Of a DNA stretch of 64,000 nt, positions 9,020 through 16,112 are shown piece by piece; the first letter of the stretch is position 1, and each line of letters begins with the position of its first letter. Below the pieces are notes generated by a model. The model did no database searches and was not told the DNA's origin. It was given only the letters and a program-made list of their open reading frames with translations. Source of the stretch: Trichocoleus desertorum NBK24 (GTDB lineage Bacteria > Cyanobacteriota > Cyanobacteriia > FACHB-46); assembly GCF_030409055.1 (NCBI RefSeq), contig NZ_CP116619.1, positions 3,449,628 to 3,513,627 on the forward strand, written 5' to 3'. A program made the translations under genes and the position numbers.

Positions 9020-9118
9020 ACGTTCTCCAGGGTACCGGGGTACGCTACCCTAGACTTTAGAAAATTTGTGGCATGTCCTGCTCTGCACAACCTTAGAAAG
9101 CATCTTGCTTGTCCAGGG

Positions 9119-9146
9119 TTGAGTATTTCTGTGCCGATTCTATAAA
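9119..9146 (+). promoter_or_regulatory. predicted sigma70-type promoter of psbU
   Basis: TTGAGT at 9119-9124 and TATAAA at 9141-9146 are separated by 16 bp. Transcription would begin near 9153, giving a leader of about 37 nt before psbU at 9190. It sits inside the open frame that extends upstream of psbU, which argues that this extension is not translated. Confidence 0.55.
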
Positions 9147-9189
9147 TGCTGTGTGTGGATTTTATCTGCTCAGAGGAAGGTATAAATCG

Positions 9190-9621
9190 ATGAAACGCTT
9201 TGTTCGCTGGCTATCAGTTCTCAGTTTATTAGTGGGTTGCCTGGGATGGCTAGGGCTACCCCGACAAGCGATCGCTGCAGATTTAAGCCGTTTAGCTTTG
9301 CAACCTATTCCGGTTTTAGCTGCTGAAGTTGCTCCCCGTAATGCCGTAGATGACAAGCGGGCCGCTGTGGGTAACAGGATTGACCTCAACAACACGAATG
9401 TTCGGGCCTTCTTGCAATATCCTGGCTTGTATCCTACCTTGGCTCGCGCGATCGTCAAGAACGCACCTTATGAGAAGGTAGAAGATGTACTCGATCTACC
9501 TGGCTTAAGCGAGCGTCAGAAAGAGACCTTGCAGGCGAATTTCAAAAACTTCACTGTGACCGAACCAGATTTTGCTTTGACCGAGGGCGACGATCGCTTC
9601 AACAACGGTATCTATCGCTAA
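9190..9621 (+). CDS. psbU: photosystem II 12 kDa extrinsic protein PsbU
   Basis: PsbU is one of the lumenal proteins that stabilise the manganese-calcium cluster of photosystem II. The 143-residue precursor has a Sec-type signal peptide (MKRFVRWLS, hydrophobic stretch to about 30) and a mature part with the helix-hairpin-helix-like PsbU fold: [40 protein letters not shown] and the end DRFNNGIYR. The frame opens at 9109, but ATG 9190 is the right start: it has AGGAAGG about 9 bp upstream, begins a proper signal peptide, and the promoter lies between. A 12-bp tandem repeat overlaps the stop codon (9616-9639). Confidence 0.95.
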   Translation: MKRFVRWLSVLSLLVGCLGWLGLPRQAIAADLSRLALQPIPVLAAEVAPRNAVDDKRAAVGNRIDLNNTNVRAFLQYPGLYPTLARAIVKNAPYEKVEDVLDLPGLSERQKETLQANFKNFTVTEPDFALTEGDDRFNNGIYR

Positions 9622-9775
9622 ATTTGGCGCTAAATTTGGTGCCAGCTTGGGCGCTGAATCTGTCGTTGGTCACTGAGTTTGTAGAGTGCGGTGCTGCCCT
9701 TGCCCTCCGTCTCTACAGCCTTGGGATCAAAAGTGCGTGTTTAAACGCTGCAATAAAATCTTTGCTCTCTGTACA

Positions 9776-9792
9776 GTAAGGTTAATCCTTAC
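9776..9792. promoter_or_regulatory. dyad overlapping the nadB ribosome-binding region
   Basis: GTAAGG (9776-9781) and CCTTAC (9787-9792) form a perfect 6-bp inverted repeat around TTAAT, ending 2 bp before the nadB ATG. The AAGG of the left arm is also the only Shine-Dalgarno-like sequence. It could be a repressor operator or a small hairpin hiding the ribosome site. No known NAD regulator motif was identified. Confidence 0.4.
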
Positions 9793-9794
9793 GC

Positions 9795-11558
9795 ATGATT
9801 GACGACAGGGAGCAATTTTTATTGGATACTTCTTTACCTCCTCAAGCTGCGGCTCCAGCTCAAATCCCCGACTTTACTCAGCAATTTGATGTTCTAGTAG
9901 TGGGTGCAGGGGCAGCGGGACTGTACTCCGCCCTTTGCCTACCAGCAGCGTTCCAAGTGGGCTTAATCACCAAAGATACCTTGTCCCTGTCGGCAAGTGA
10001 TTGGGCTCAAGGGGGCATTGCTGCGGCGATCGCGCCGGATGATTCGACTGCCCTCCACATTGCAGACACCATCCAGGCAGGAGCAGGACTGTGCGATCCC
10101 CAAGCAGTAGAGTTTCTGGCTGAGAATGCCTCGGATTGCATTCGATCCTTGGTAGAGATGGGAGTGGCCTTCGATCGCCATGATGGAGAACTCGCTTTGA
10201 CCCTAGAAGCAGCACACTCCCGGCGACGAGTCTTGCACGCGGCAGATACTACAGGACGGGCAGTCGTCAACACACTCACGGCAAAAGTCCTAGAGCGCAA
10301 GAATATTCAAGTCTTTCCGCAAACGTTTGCTCTGAGCTTATGGATTGATCCCCAGACTCAACGCTGCCAAGGAATTAGCCTGATCCACCAAGGGCAAGTG
10401 ATTTGGGTGCGAGCCACCGCTGTCGTTTTGGCAACAGGTGGGGGTGGGCAGGTATTCGCCCAGACGACCAACCCTGACTTGAGTACGGGGGATGGAGTAG
10501 CGATCGCTTGGCGGGCGGGTGCGGTGCTGCGAGATTTGGAGTTTGTCCAGTTTCACCCCACAGCCCTAACCAAGCCTGGAGCACCCCGATTCCTGATTAG
10601 TGAAGCAGTACGAGGAGAAGGGGCGCACTTAGTAGATACAAAAGGCCATCGATTTGCTTTTGACTACCATCCTGCGGGAGAACTGGCTCCTAGAGATGTG
10701 GTCAGTCGCGCCATTTTTAGTCACTTACAACAGACCGAATTAGACCCCGCTAGTGCTCATGTGTTGCTTGATTTAAGACCCATTCCAGGCGCAACCATAC
10801 GGCATCGGTTTCCTAACATCATTCAGGTCTGCCAGCAGTGGGGTGTTGATGTGTTTCAAGAGCCTATTCCTGTGACCCCTGCGGCCCATTACTGGATGGG
10901 TGGAGTGGTAACCGATACCATGAGTCACACCTCGATTCCAGGGCTATATGCGGTGGGGGAAACGACCAGTACAGGGGTGCATGGAGCCAATCGTTTAGCA
11001 AGCAACTCACTGTTAGAGTGCCTAGTCTACGGGGCGCAATTGGCCCATATTGAGTTAAACCCACCAGAAATTGATCGTCAGAGCCAGAAGCTTGAAGTGA
11101 CGACCGACCCAGCTACCAGCTACAACCCCAACCCAACTGATTGGCAGCATCAACAAGCCGCGATCGCCACAATTCGCCAAGAGTTACCCCGTTGCATGTG
11201 GCAAAGTGCCGGAATTTGCCGTGAGGAAAACACGTTACTGGCTGCGATCGCTCAAGTAGAAGCATGGCAAGCAGAATTTGCCGCCTTGCCCTTAAGCCAA
11301 TTCTTGCTGAACTTACCCCCTGCGCAAACTGCAAGCTTAGGGTTGCCAAAGGCCGATTTAGCCATACGGACTTGGAGCGAAACCCAAAATCTCTTGGATG
11401 TGGGCTACTTGATTCTGAAAAGTGCTCTGTTTCGCACCGAGAGTCGAGGGGGACACTACCGAGTTGACTTTCCGCGACCTGAACCGCAGTGGCAAGTTCA
11501 GACTTTAGTCCAAGCTCATCGCTGGTGGACTGCCCCAATTTCAGCCTCCCCAGACTAG
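9795..11558 (+). CDS. nadB: L-aspartate oxidase
   Basis: NadB oxidises L-aspartate to iminoaspartate, the first step of de novo NAD synthesis, before NadA condenses it with dihydroxyacetone phosphate. The 587-residue protein has the FAD-binding Rossmann motif VVGAGAAGLYSA (about 35-46), the ASDWAQGGIAAA segment, the active-site region HSRRRVLHAADTTGRA, the FAD segment YAVGETTSTGVHGANRLASNS, and a C-terminal helical domain. Length and order match the family. The N-terminus carries about 30 extra residues before the FAD strand. nadE, the last enzyme of the same pathway, is in this window at 63.5 kb, not linked. An inverted repeat overlaps the ribosome-binding region. Confidence 0.95.
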   Translation: MIDDREQFLLDTSLPPQAAAPAQIPDFTQQFDVLVVGAGAAGLYSALCLPAAFQVGLITKDTLSLSASDWAQGGIAAAIAPDDSTALHIADTIQAGAGLCDPQAVEFLAENASDCIRSLVEMGVAFDRHDGELALTLEAAHSRRRVLHAADTTGRAVVNTLTAKVLERKNIQVFPQTFALSLWIDPQTQRCQGISLIHQGQVIWVRATAVVLATGGGGQVFAQTTNPDLSTGDGVAIAWRAGAVLRDLEFVQFHPTALTKPGAPRFLISEAVRGEGAHLVDTKGHRFAFDYHPAGELAPRDVVSRAIFSHLQQTELDPASAHVLLDLRPIPGATIRHRFPNIIQVCQQWGVDVFQEPIPVTPAAHYWMGGVVTDTMSHTSIPGLYAVGETTSTGVHGANRLASNSLLECLVYGAQLAHIELNPPEIDRQSQKLEVTTDPATSYNPNPTDWQHQQAAIATIRQELPRCMWQSAGICREENTLLAAIAQVEAWQAEFAALPLSQFLLNLPPAQTASLGLPKADLAIRTWSETQNLLDVGYLILKSALFRTESRGGHYRVDFPRPEPQWQVQTLVQAHRWWTAPISASPD

Positions 11559-11641
11559 CTCAAACTAGCTCGGAGACAGGCTCAGTTTTACACAGTTCGC
11601 CAAGCAACCCTGAGCCGAGAAATCCTGAGTCGAGCAACCCG

Positions 11642-12106
11642 TTAAAGAACTTCGTGCGTGTACTTGTGCTGTTTCACATTGTCTTCCGTCTTGATAATGC
11701 GCTGAGAGTTTAGCACCCGCTTGCGTTCGGTGGAGTAGTTAAAGTCTTGACGAGTGGTTCCTGGGGGAACATGGGCTTGTGCTGCTGTCTTGGCTTTGTA
11801 AGTACGAGCGGCAGCAATGGCGCGTTGGACAAACTCATCAGAGAATTGGGCATCTTCCGGAAATTCCTCTGGCTTTTGTAGAGTTTCTCCGGCTAGAACC
11901 GCACCTAAGGTCGTGGCAAGGGCCATTTCGTAAGAGGTGGGTACTCCTTTCACGATGGCTTCGATCGCCGCTGAAGGGATCGGCTCCAAAATTCTAACTT
12001 CGTGCAATTTGCCGTCTTCTTTGAGAAAGCAAGTGGCTAAACCAATCAGCAAATATTCATCTGTAGAGAGATCGGGGGCTTGAGGGAGAGAAGTCGCAGT
12101 TGTCAT
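11642..12106 (-). CDS. conserved cyanobacterial hypothetical protein
   Basis: The 154-residue protein has no signal peptide, membrane segment or motif that I can assign. It has a hydrophobic-core N-terminal half (STDEYLLIGLATCFLKEDGKL, then EPIPSAAIEAIVKG and a run of small residues ATTLGAVLAGETLQKP) and a basic, polar C-terminal tail (STERKRVLNSQRI). Composition suggests a soluble, mostly helical protein. It lies convergent to nadB and begins 465 bp from the divergent TPR gene, so it has its own promoter. The sequence looks like a family I have met in cyanobacterial genomes, but I cannot name it and offer no function. Confidence 0.65.
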   Translation of the reverse strand: MTTATSLPQAPDLSTDEYLLIGLATCFLKEDGKLHEVRILEPIPSAAIEAIVKGVPTSYEMALATTLGAVLAGETLQKPEEFPEDAQFSDEFVQRAIAAARTYKAKTAAQAHVPPGTTRQDFNYSTERKRVLNSQRIIKTEDNVKQHKYTHEVL

Positions 12107-12571
12107 GGAAGGTTTGGATTGGCAGTGCCAATTTCAACAGAGTTGAAGAAATGCAAGGAGCCACTGCATCACAGTTCGTTAAAGTGCGATCGCAGGGAAT
12201 CTCCATAGGAATTTTAGCTCGGTTAAGCCTGATGGCTACGTCAATCCCTGAGCTATGTGGAACACTTGAAGTCTTAACTGCTAATGCTGAGTTAAAGCAA
12301 AGCCTACGTTTCAGTTCCGAAACTGACTGCGTGGTGCTTGTAGTTTTGCGATGAGTTCTCGGTGTTAGAAGTGTCTATTCTGTCACTTTCTCGGCATCAG
12401 TCCTAAGAGGCAGCTTCGGAGCTAAAGCGTGCGAGCTAACGTCTGGAAATCATGACTTAAGACACATCGGTAAGTGACACACCGATAGATCCGTAAACAT
12501 GGCCGACTGGATATTGTAAGTCTACAAGCCCAGAAATACCAGAGACACGGTCACTGATTCAGGAGAAGAGT
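12107..12571. other. intergenic region between two divergent genes
   Basis: This 465-bp stretch separates the 154-residue hypothetical (minus) from the TPR gene (plus). A short open frame across 12100-12354 has no family resemblance and no ribosome site, so I do not count it as a gene. Nothing else was recognised; it should contain both promoters. Confidence 0.5.
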
Positions 12572-13372
12572 ATGAGTAGTCGTTCGGCTTCCAACCCTCA
12601 AGGTAGCGCTCAGCGTCGGCGTCACGGCTCTATTCTAGCTTCTGTGGCTGGGCAAGCAAACGTCGGAAAATCTGGAGTCGCGCAAACGACTGGCGCTCAT
12701 AAGCAGCAAGGCAATCAACTGCGTCTAACTGAGTCTTCATCTCCTCGCTCCAACGCAAAGCCTGAGTTGCACTCCCACGAGCAAGATCAACAACTGCGTC
12801 AGCAAGCGATCGCCGCTGCTCAGCAAGGTTACTACGAAGTAACAATCGATCTACTGAGCAAATTGTTGGAGCGACACCCAGCCAGCGCCACAGATTACAA
12901 CAACCGGGGCTTGGCCTACTTTCAAAGCGGAGAATATGAAAAAGCGATCGCCGATTACAACCAAGCGATCGCGCTTAATCCCAAGTTAGCCAGCGTTTAT
13001 AACAATCGGGCTAACTACTATGCGGCTCAAGGCCAATTAGCCGAGGCGATCGCCGACTACGGAGTTGCCATCGACCTAAATCCGGGCAATACCCGCGCTT
13101 GGATCAATCAAGGCATTACGTTTCGGCAGTTAGAGATGTATGAGCAAGCCATTGGCAACTTTGAGCTAGCGCTACACTTTGGTCAGCTCGAAGGCCACAT
13201 TTACGCCGAGCGAGGCCGCACGTTTCATGTCATGGGCGACTGGAACTGTGCGATCGCCGACTATCAGAAAGCATTACAAATTCTGCTTCTAACTCATACA
13301 GAATCAGCCCAACGACTCCGCCAACAAGTAGAAACTTGGCTCCACGAACTCCTCAGCCCCTTAAGACCTTAG
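12572..13372 (+). CDS. TPR-repeat protein
   Basis: The 266-residue protein begins with about 70 polar, low-complexity residues rich in Ser, Gln, Arg and His. At least four tetratricopeptide repeats then fill residues about 75-235, with typical lines such as ATDYNNRGLAYFQSGEYEKA and ASVYNNRANYYAAQGQLAEA. TPR arrays bind peptides or proteins; no partner is evident. ATG 12572 follows GGAGAAG at a proper spacing. There is no signal peptide or membrane helix. The final 30 residues are helical and lack a repeat. A general scaffold role is all that can be said. Confidence 0.85.
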   Translation: MSSRSASNPQGSAQRRRHGSILASVAGQANVGKSGVAQTTGAHKQQGNQLRLTESSSPRSNAKPELHSHEQDQQLRQQAIAAAQQGYYEVTIDLLSKLLERHPASATDYNNRGLAYFQSGEYEKAIADYNQAIALNPKLASVYNNRANYYAAQGQLAEAIADYGVAIDLNPGNTRAWINQGITFRQLEMYEQAIGNFELALHFGQLEGHIYAERGRTFHVMGDWNCAIADYQKALQILLLTHTESAQRLRQQVETWLHELLSPLRP

Positions 13373-13476
13373 TTTGACTCACTTGCACAGCTTGAGAACC
13401 TTGAGCTGAGAAAACCTGTTCTGTGGCATTGGGGTGGCATTTGGCAGCTCAAGAAAACTTTGCTAACAACTTTAAT

Positions 13477-13905
13477 CTAGGGAGTTGCCTCATCGGTATC
13501 AGCCATGTCAGCAATGTCAGTCCAAACCACTTGAAGCTGTTTTGGATCAACTCGATTACTTTGCTCCTGCATGATCGACTTGGTCTGCTGCGGATCAAAA
13601 TGATGGCTAAACTCGTCACGCAAACGATTGACCCGCCCTTCCGTCACATTCACTTCAGCCCGAATTTCTTGTAACTTCTCTTGCTGCGACAACTGGTAGG
13701 GCAAGATTCGCGTCAAGGTAGAAACGGCTGCAACAGATAACGTCACATTAACGGCTAACTTAAGCGTTGTTTCAACCACAAGACCAACCGGGAGCTTAGT
13801 TGATGATTTTGTAGCTTTGGCGGGGCGACGCTGGGGAGGTGGAGGGGCCAGCCGCAGGTGTGTGTTGGTTCGGCGCAGGGGGCTTGAGGGTTGAATCGCG
13901 TTCAT
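13477..13905 (-). CDS. small single-helix membrane protein, probable Slr1601-like family
   Basis: The 142-residue protein has a basic, proline-rich N-terminus (about 1-37), one membrane helix (about 40-65; VGLVVETTLKLAVNVTLSVAA) and a charged, coiled-coil-like C-terminus with the line QQEKLQEIRAEVNVTEGRVNRLR followed by HFDPQQTKSIMQEQSNRVDP. This pattern agrees with what I remember of the cyanobacterial Slr1601 family, annotated as a putative cell-division protein; that label rests on weak evidence. One membrane pass plus coiled coil is reminiscent of FtsL/FtsB-type proteins. It follows psaM on the same strand with a 224-bp gap. Confidence 0.65.
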   Translation of the reverse strand: MNAIQPSSPLRRTNTHLRLAPPPPQRRPAKATKSSTKLPVGLVVETTLKLAVNVTLSVAAVSTLTRILPYQLSQQEKLQEIRAEVNVTEGRVNRLRDEFSHHFDPQQTKSIMQEQSNRVDPKQLQVVWTDIADMADTDEATP

Positions 13906-14129
13906 AGGAGGTGGAGTGATGGAGAACCATTAAATGTGACGCACCTTTGCTACCTAGACTCAATGGCAGGTTCTAATCAACCCATTCCATAACACTCAAG
14001 AGCTTGAAGTGGAGCCTATCTCAGCAGCAAAGCCTAATTGCTATCAGACAATCTACACTAAATTCTTCAGATTGCCCGGAGGTCTTGCCCCCACCCCTAA
14101 GATAGGCTCCGATCGCTCAATTTGCGAGC

Positions 14130-14225
14130 TTACTTATACAGTTCGGTGGCTAGACGGAAAGCCATAATCCCTGGGATCAAGGCAACGACTAGAGCGACAT
14201 AGACTTGAGTATCTGATAAAGACAT
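14130..14225 (-). CDS. psaM: photosystem I subunit XII (PsaM), 31 residues
   Basis: Reading the minus strand from ATG 14225 gives 31 residues: it starts [19 protein letters not shown] and ends [11 protein letters not shown]. This is the PsaM signature (polar start with SDTQ, one membrane helix, ending in FRL(S/A)TELYK). PsaM is a single-helix subunit at the trimer-forming side of cyanobacterial photosystem I. It is far below the usual length cut-off of gene finders and easily missed. A perfect palindrome lies about 70 bp upstream (14296-14314). The next gene on the same strand (Slr1601-like) begins 224 bp downstream. Confidence 0.92.
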   Translation of the reverse strand: MSLSDTQVYVALVVALIPGIMAFRLATELYK

Positions 14226-14729
14226 GTTTGAAAACTCCATATTTTGGGGTTGCTAGTTCACCAATTTCGGCCAAATTCTTGGCTTCTGGAACAACTTGTT
14301 ACATGATGTAACAAAAAATATGGCTGAAACATGGCTGAATTCTGCGATCGCCGCTGTTTTGCTGGACTAAAAGCCTGTCTTGCTGCTCAACCCTAAAAAG
14401 AGTTCTCAATGAACAGTTGGCACTCAACAAAAGTTGCATGCTTAAAAACTGCGTGCTTAGAACATAGTGCTTGTAGCTCCTCAGGAGTTGGGCTTGCCTA
14501 AAGACTCCCTGCCCTAATTAACGTTGGGAGATTTATGCAGTTCACCCCAGCAGCTACCCAGCTCGTGCGAGTGAGTCGTGGAAATGTTTCAAAGGTAAGC
14601 GATCGCCGTTACATCCTTCCGGGCTTAAGGTAGCTATACTTAAGCTATTTAAATAGTGAAGCTTGGCTTTGAAACCTTCAAAAGTACAGCCTTTAATTCA
14701 AACTTTACTAAGATATACACTTTTTAAGA
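14226..14729. other. divergent intergenic region between psaM and phoU
   Basis: This 504-bp stretch contains the psaM promoter side (palindrome at 14296-14314) and, next to phoU, an A/T-rich block at 14624-14656 in which TTAA occurs three times (near 14625, 14640 and 14649). Those copies recall cyanobacterial Pho boxes, but their spacing (15 and 9 bp) does not fit the usual 11-bp period. A 32-codon frame at 14535-14633 with a fair ribosome site (GGGAG) ends inside that block; it matches no family I know. Confidence 0.45.
14296..14314. promoter_or_regulatory. 19-bp perfect palindrome upstream of psaM
   Basis: TTGTTACAT and ATGTAACAA are perfect inverted copies around a central G. The site is about 70 bp before the psaM ATG, where an operator would lie. 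Each arm contains GTTACAT, one half of the HLR1 box (two direct GTTACA-type repeats) used by RpaB on photosystem genes, but here the halves are inverted rather than direct. It is not a GTA-N8-TAC NtcA site. Confidence 0.5.
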
Positions 14730-15401
14730 TTGGTAACTGTTTCGTTGGAAAGTCAAAGATCCGTCCGAACTCACTTCGATCGCCAGCTGAAGCGCTTGCA
14801 ACGCGATGTTCTCCGCATGGGTGCCTTGGTAGAACAATCCTGTCGATTAGCCCGTCAAGCCTTGTTTGAGCGAGATTTAGAAGCGGCTGAACGTATTAGC
14901 CAGCAAGATAAACAAATTGACCAGCTCTACCGCCAAATAGAGCTAGATTGTGTCAGCATGATGGCGCTACAAGCTCCTGTGAGTCAAGACTTGCGTTTAA
15001 TCAGTGCCTTAATGCAGCTGGTGCGAGACTTGGAGCGAATTGGCGACTATGCAGAAGATCTAGGGGAAATCGCAGTCAAACTTTTTCCTTACCCTGTTCA
15101 CCCCTGCATGGAACGAGTGCAATTGATGCTAGACCGCTGTCAAGCAATGCTCGCCATGAGTTTAGCGGCTTTATCTGATCTAGACGCTGAGTCAGGGTTG
15201 GATCTGAAATCTAAAGACGATGCAGTGGACTCAGATTACCAAGACTTATACGACCTCCTTGCCCATCAAACCCATATTCCTGGGGTACTAGAGCCTACGG
15301 TCTTACTCGTGCTAGTGATTCGCCATCTAGAGCGCATGGCCGATCATGCAACCAACATTGGTAAGCGAGTGGCTTATATTGTGACGGGACAACGCTATTA
15401 A
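14730..15401 (+). CDS. phoU: phosphate signalling protein PhoU
   Basis: The 223-residue protein has the two three-helix PhoU repeats: first with ISQQDKQIDQLYRQIELDC and LISALMQLVRDLERIGDYAEDL, second with LLVLVIRHLERMADHATNIGKR. Each repeat ends in the metal-binding E/D-x-x-x-D pattern (ERIGD, ERMAD). PhoU restrains the PhoR-type kinase when phosphate is ample and modulates the Pst transporter. The start is uncertain: TTG 14730 is the first in-frame start and no ATG precedes the fold. No pst, phoB or phoR gene is adjacent. TTAA-rich DNA upstream hints at phosphate control, but it does not match a clean Pho box. Confidence 0.92.
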   Translation: MVTVSLESQRSVRTHFDRQLKRLQRDVLRMGALVEQSCRLARQALFERDLEAAERISQQDKQIDQLYRQIELDCVSMMALQAPVSQDLRLISALMQLVRDLERIGDYAEDLGEIAVKLFPYPVHPCMERVQLMLDRCQAMLAMSLAALSDLDAESGLDLKSKDDAVDSDYQDLYDLLAHQTHIPGVLEPTVLLVLVIRHLERMADHATNIGKRVAYIVTGQRY

Positions 15402-16112
15402 GCAGGTTGGCATTCGCCCAAGCCAGTGCCCTGTCAGCTAAAAAAACGTCTGTAAATTAATCCTAGAGACGTAATTCTGATGAGAGATTTGACGAATAGC
15501 GTTTGACAGGTTTACATTCAGTGCGAAAGTATTAAATAGAGTGTGTCCACTGCAAAGGTAGATGTAATTGCGGGCTGGACACTGTCAACCCAAATCTAGC
15601 GTTCGTTGCTTCTGCCTCCCCAAACGTCTCGCTGTACTATGACTAATCTTTTCGTCTGTGATGTAGCTATAGAAACGTAACTCTAGGGCACTCAGAGACT
15701 TAGAAGAGATGGTATCCCTCGGACAACTGTCTGCAAGCAAGCTCGTGCTGTTGTGGCTGTAATGTCTAGTGCAGGATCGAGGTTCATCAACTGTGGATGA
15801 CCTAGAGCGTAGTGAATGCAAGGAATGGAAAGGAGCAACTGGCATACCTGAGCTGCAAGGCATGGGTTGGCGTGCGGGGTAACTTGTAGTGCTTGGATGG
15901 ATGCGAAGCGTTGTATTCGTGCAGGTCCACGGCAAGCTACATCCCTAGATGCCTATCCGAACGCTCTCCTTGAGTTTTCGGAGTTTAAAGTCCCTCTGGG
16001 TCTTTGGGATAGCTTCTAGGTAACCGGAGATAACGCAGGCTAAGCGATGCCTGGGTCGTCACAGCAAGGGTGAAAGAACCGAATCAACAGAAATTTAAGG
16101 ACCTATCGCTAC
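15402..16112 (+). other. 711-bp gene-free stretch before rnr with RNA-like pairing
   Basis: No coding frame here has family resemblance; the 116-codon minus-strand frame at 15585-15935 looks accidental. The DNA does not resemble decayed coding sequence. GATGTAGCT (15660-15668) can pair with AGCTACATC (15935-15943), closing a region of about 280 nt. Inside it, AGGTTCATC and GATGACCT form a hairpin around 15779-15803 with one bulged base. Other local stems are possible near 15900 and 15970. I could not match it to tmRNA, RNase P RNA, SRP RNA, 6S RNA or a group II intron domain V. It may be a long leader of rnr or a separate small RNA. Confidence 0.4.

Noticed and set aside
9109-9189. 27 extra codons before psbU
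   Set aside because: The upstream part has no signal-peptide character, a promoter lies within it, and ATG 9190 has a good ribosome site and a proper signal peptide.
12100-12354. 84-codon frame between two divergent genes
   Set aside because: No family resemblance, no ribosome site, and its start overlaps the 5' end of the minus-strand gene; composition looks like intergenic DNA.
14535-14633. 32-codon frame upstream of phoU with a fair ribosome site
   Set aside because: No homology that I recognise and its end falls in the phoU promoter region; kept only as a note because a leader peptide cannot be excluded.
14624-14656. Pho box array before phoU
   Set aside because: TTAA copies occur, but spacing is 15 and 9 bp rather than the usual 11, so I do not call a site.
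15585-15935. 116-codon minus-strand frame in the gene-free region
   Set aside because: It is rich in Ser/Thr/Arg with no domain and spans the proposed RNA stems; more likely accidental.
15402-16112. tmRNA, RNase P RNA, SRP RNA or group II intron
   Set aside because: The hallmark sequences of each (tRNA-like ends, the P4 core, the SRP tetraloop hairpin, domain V) were searched for by eye and not found.
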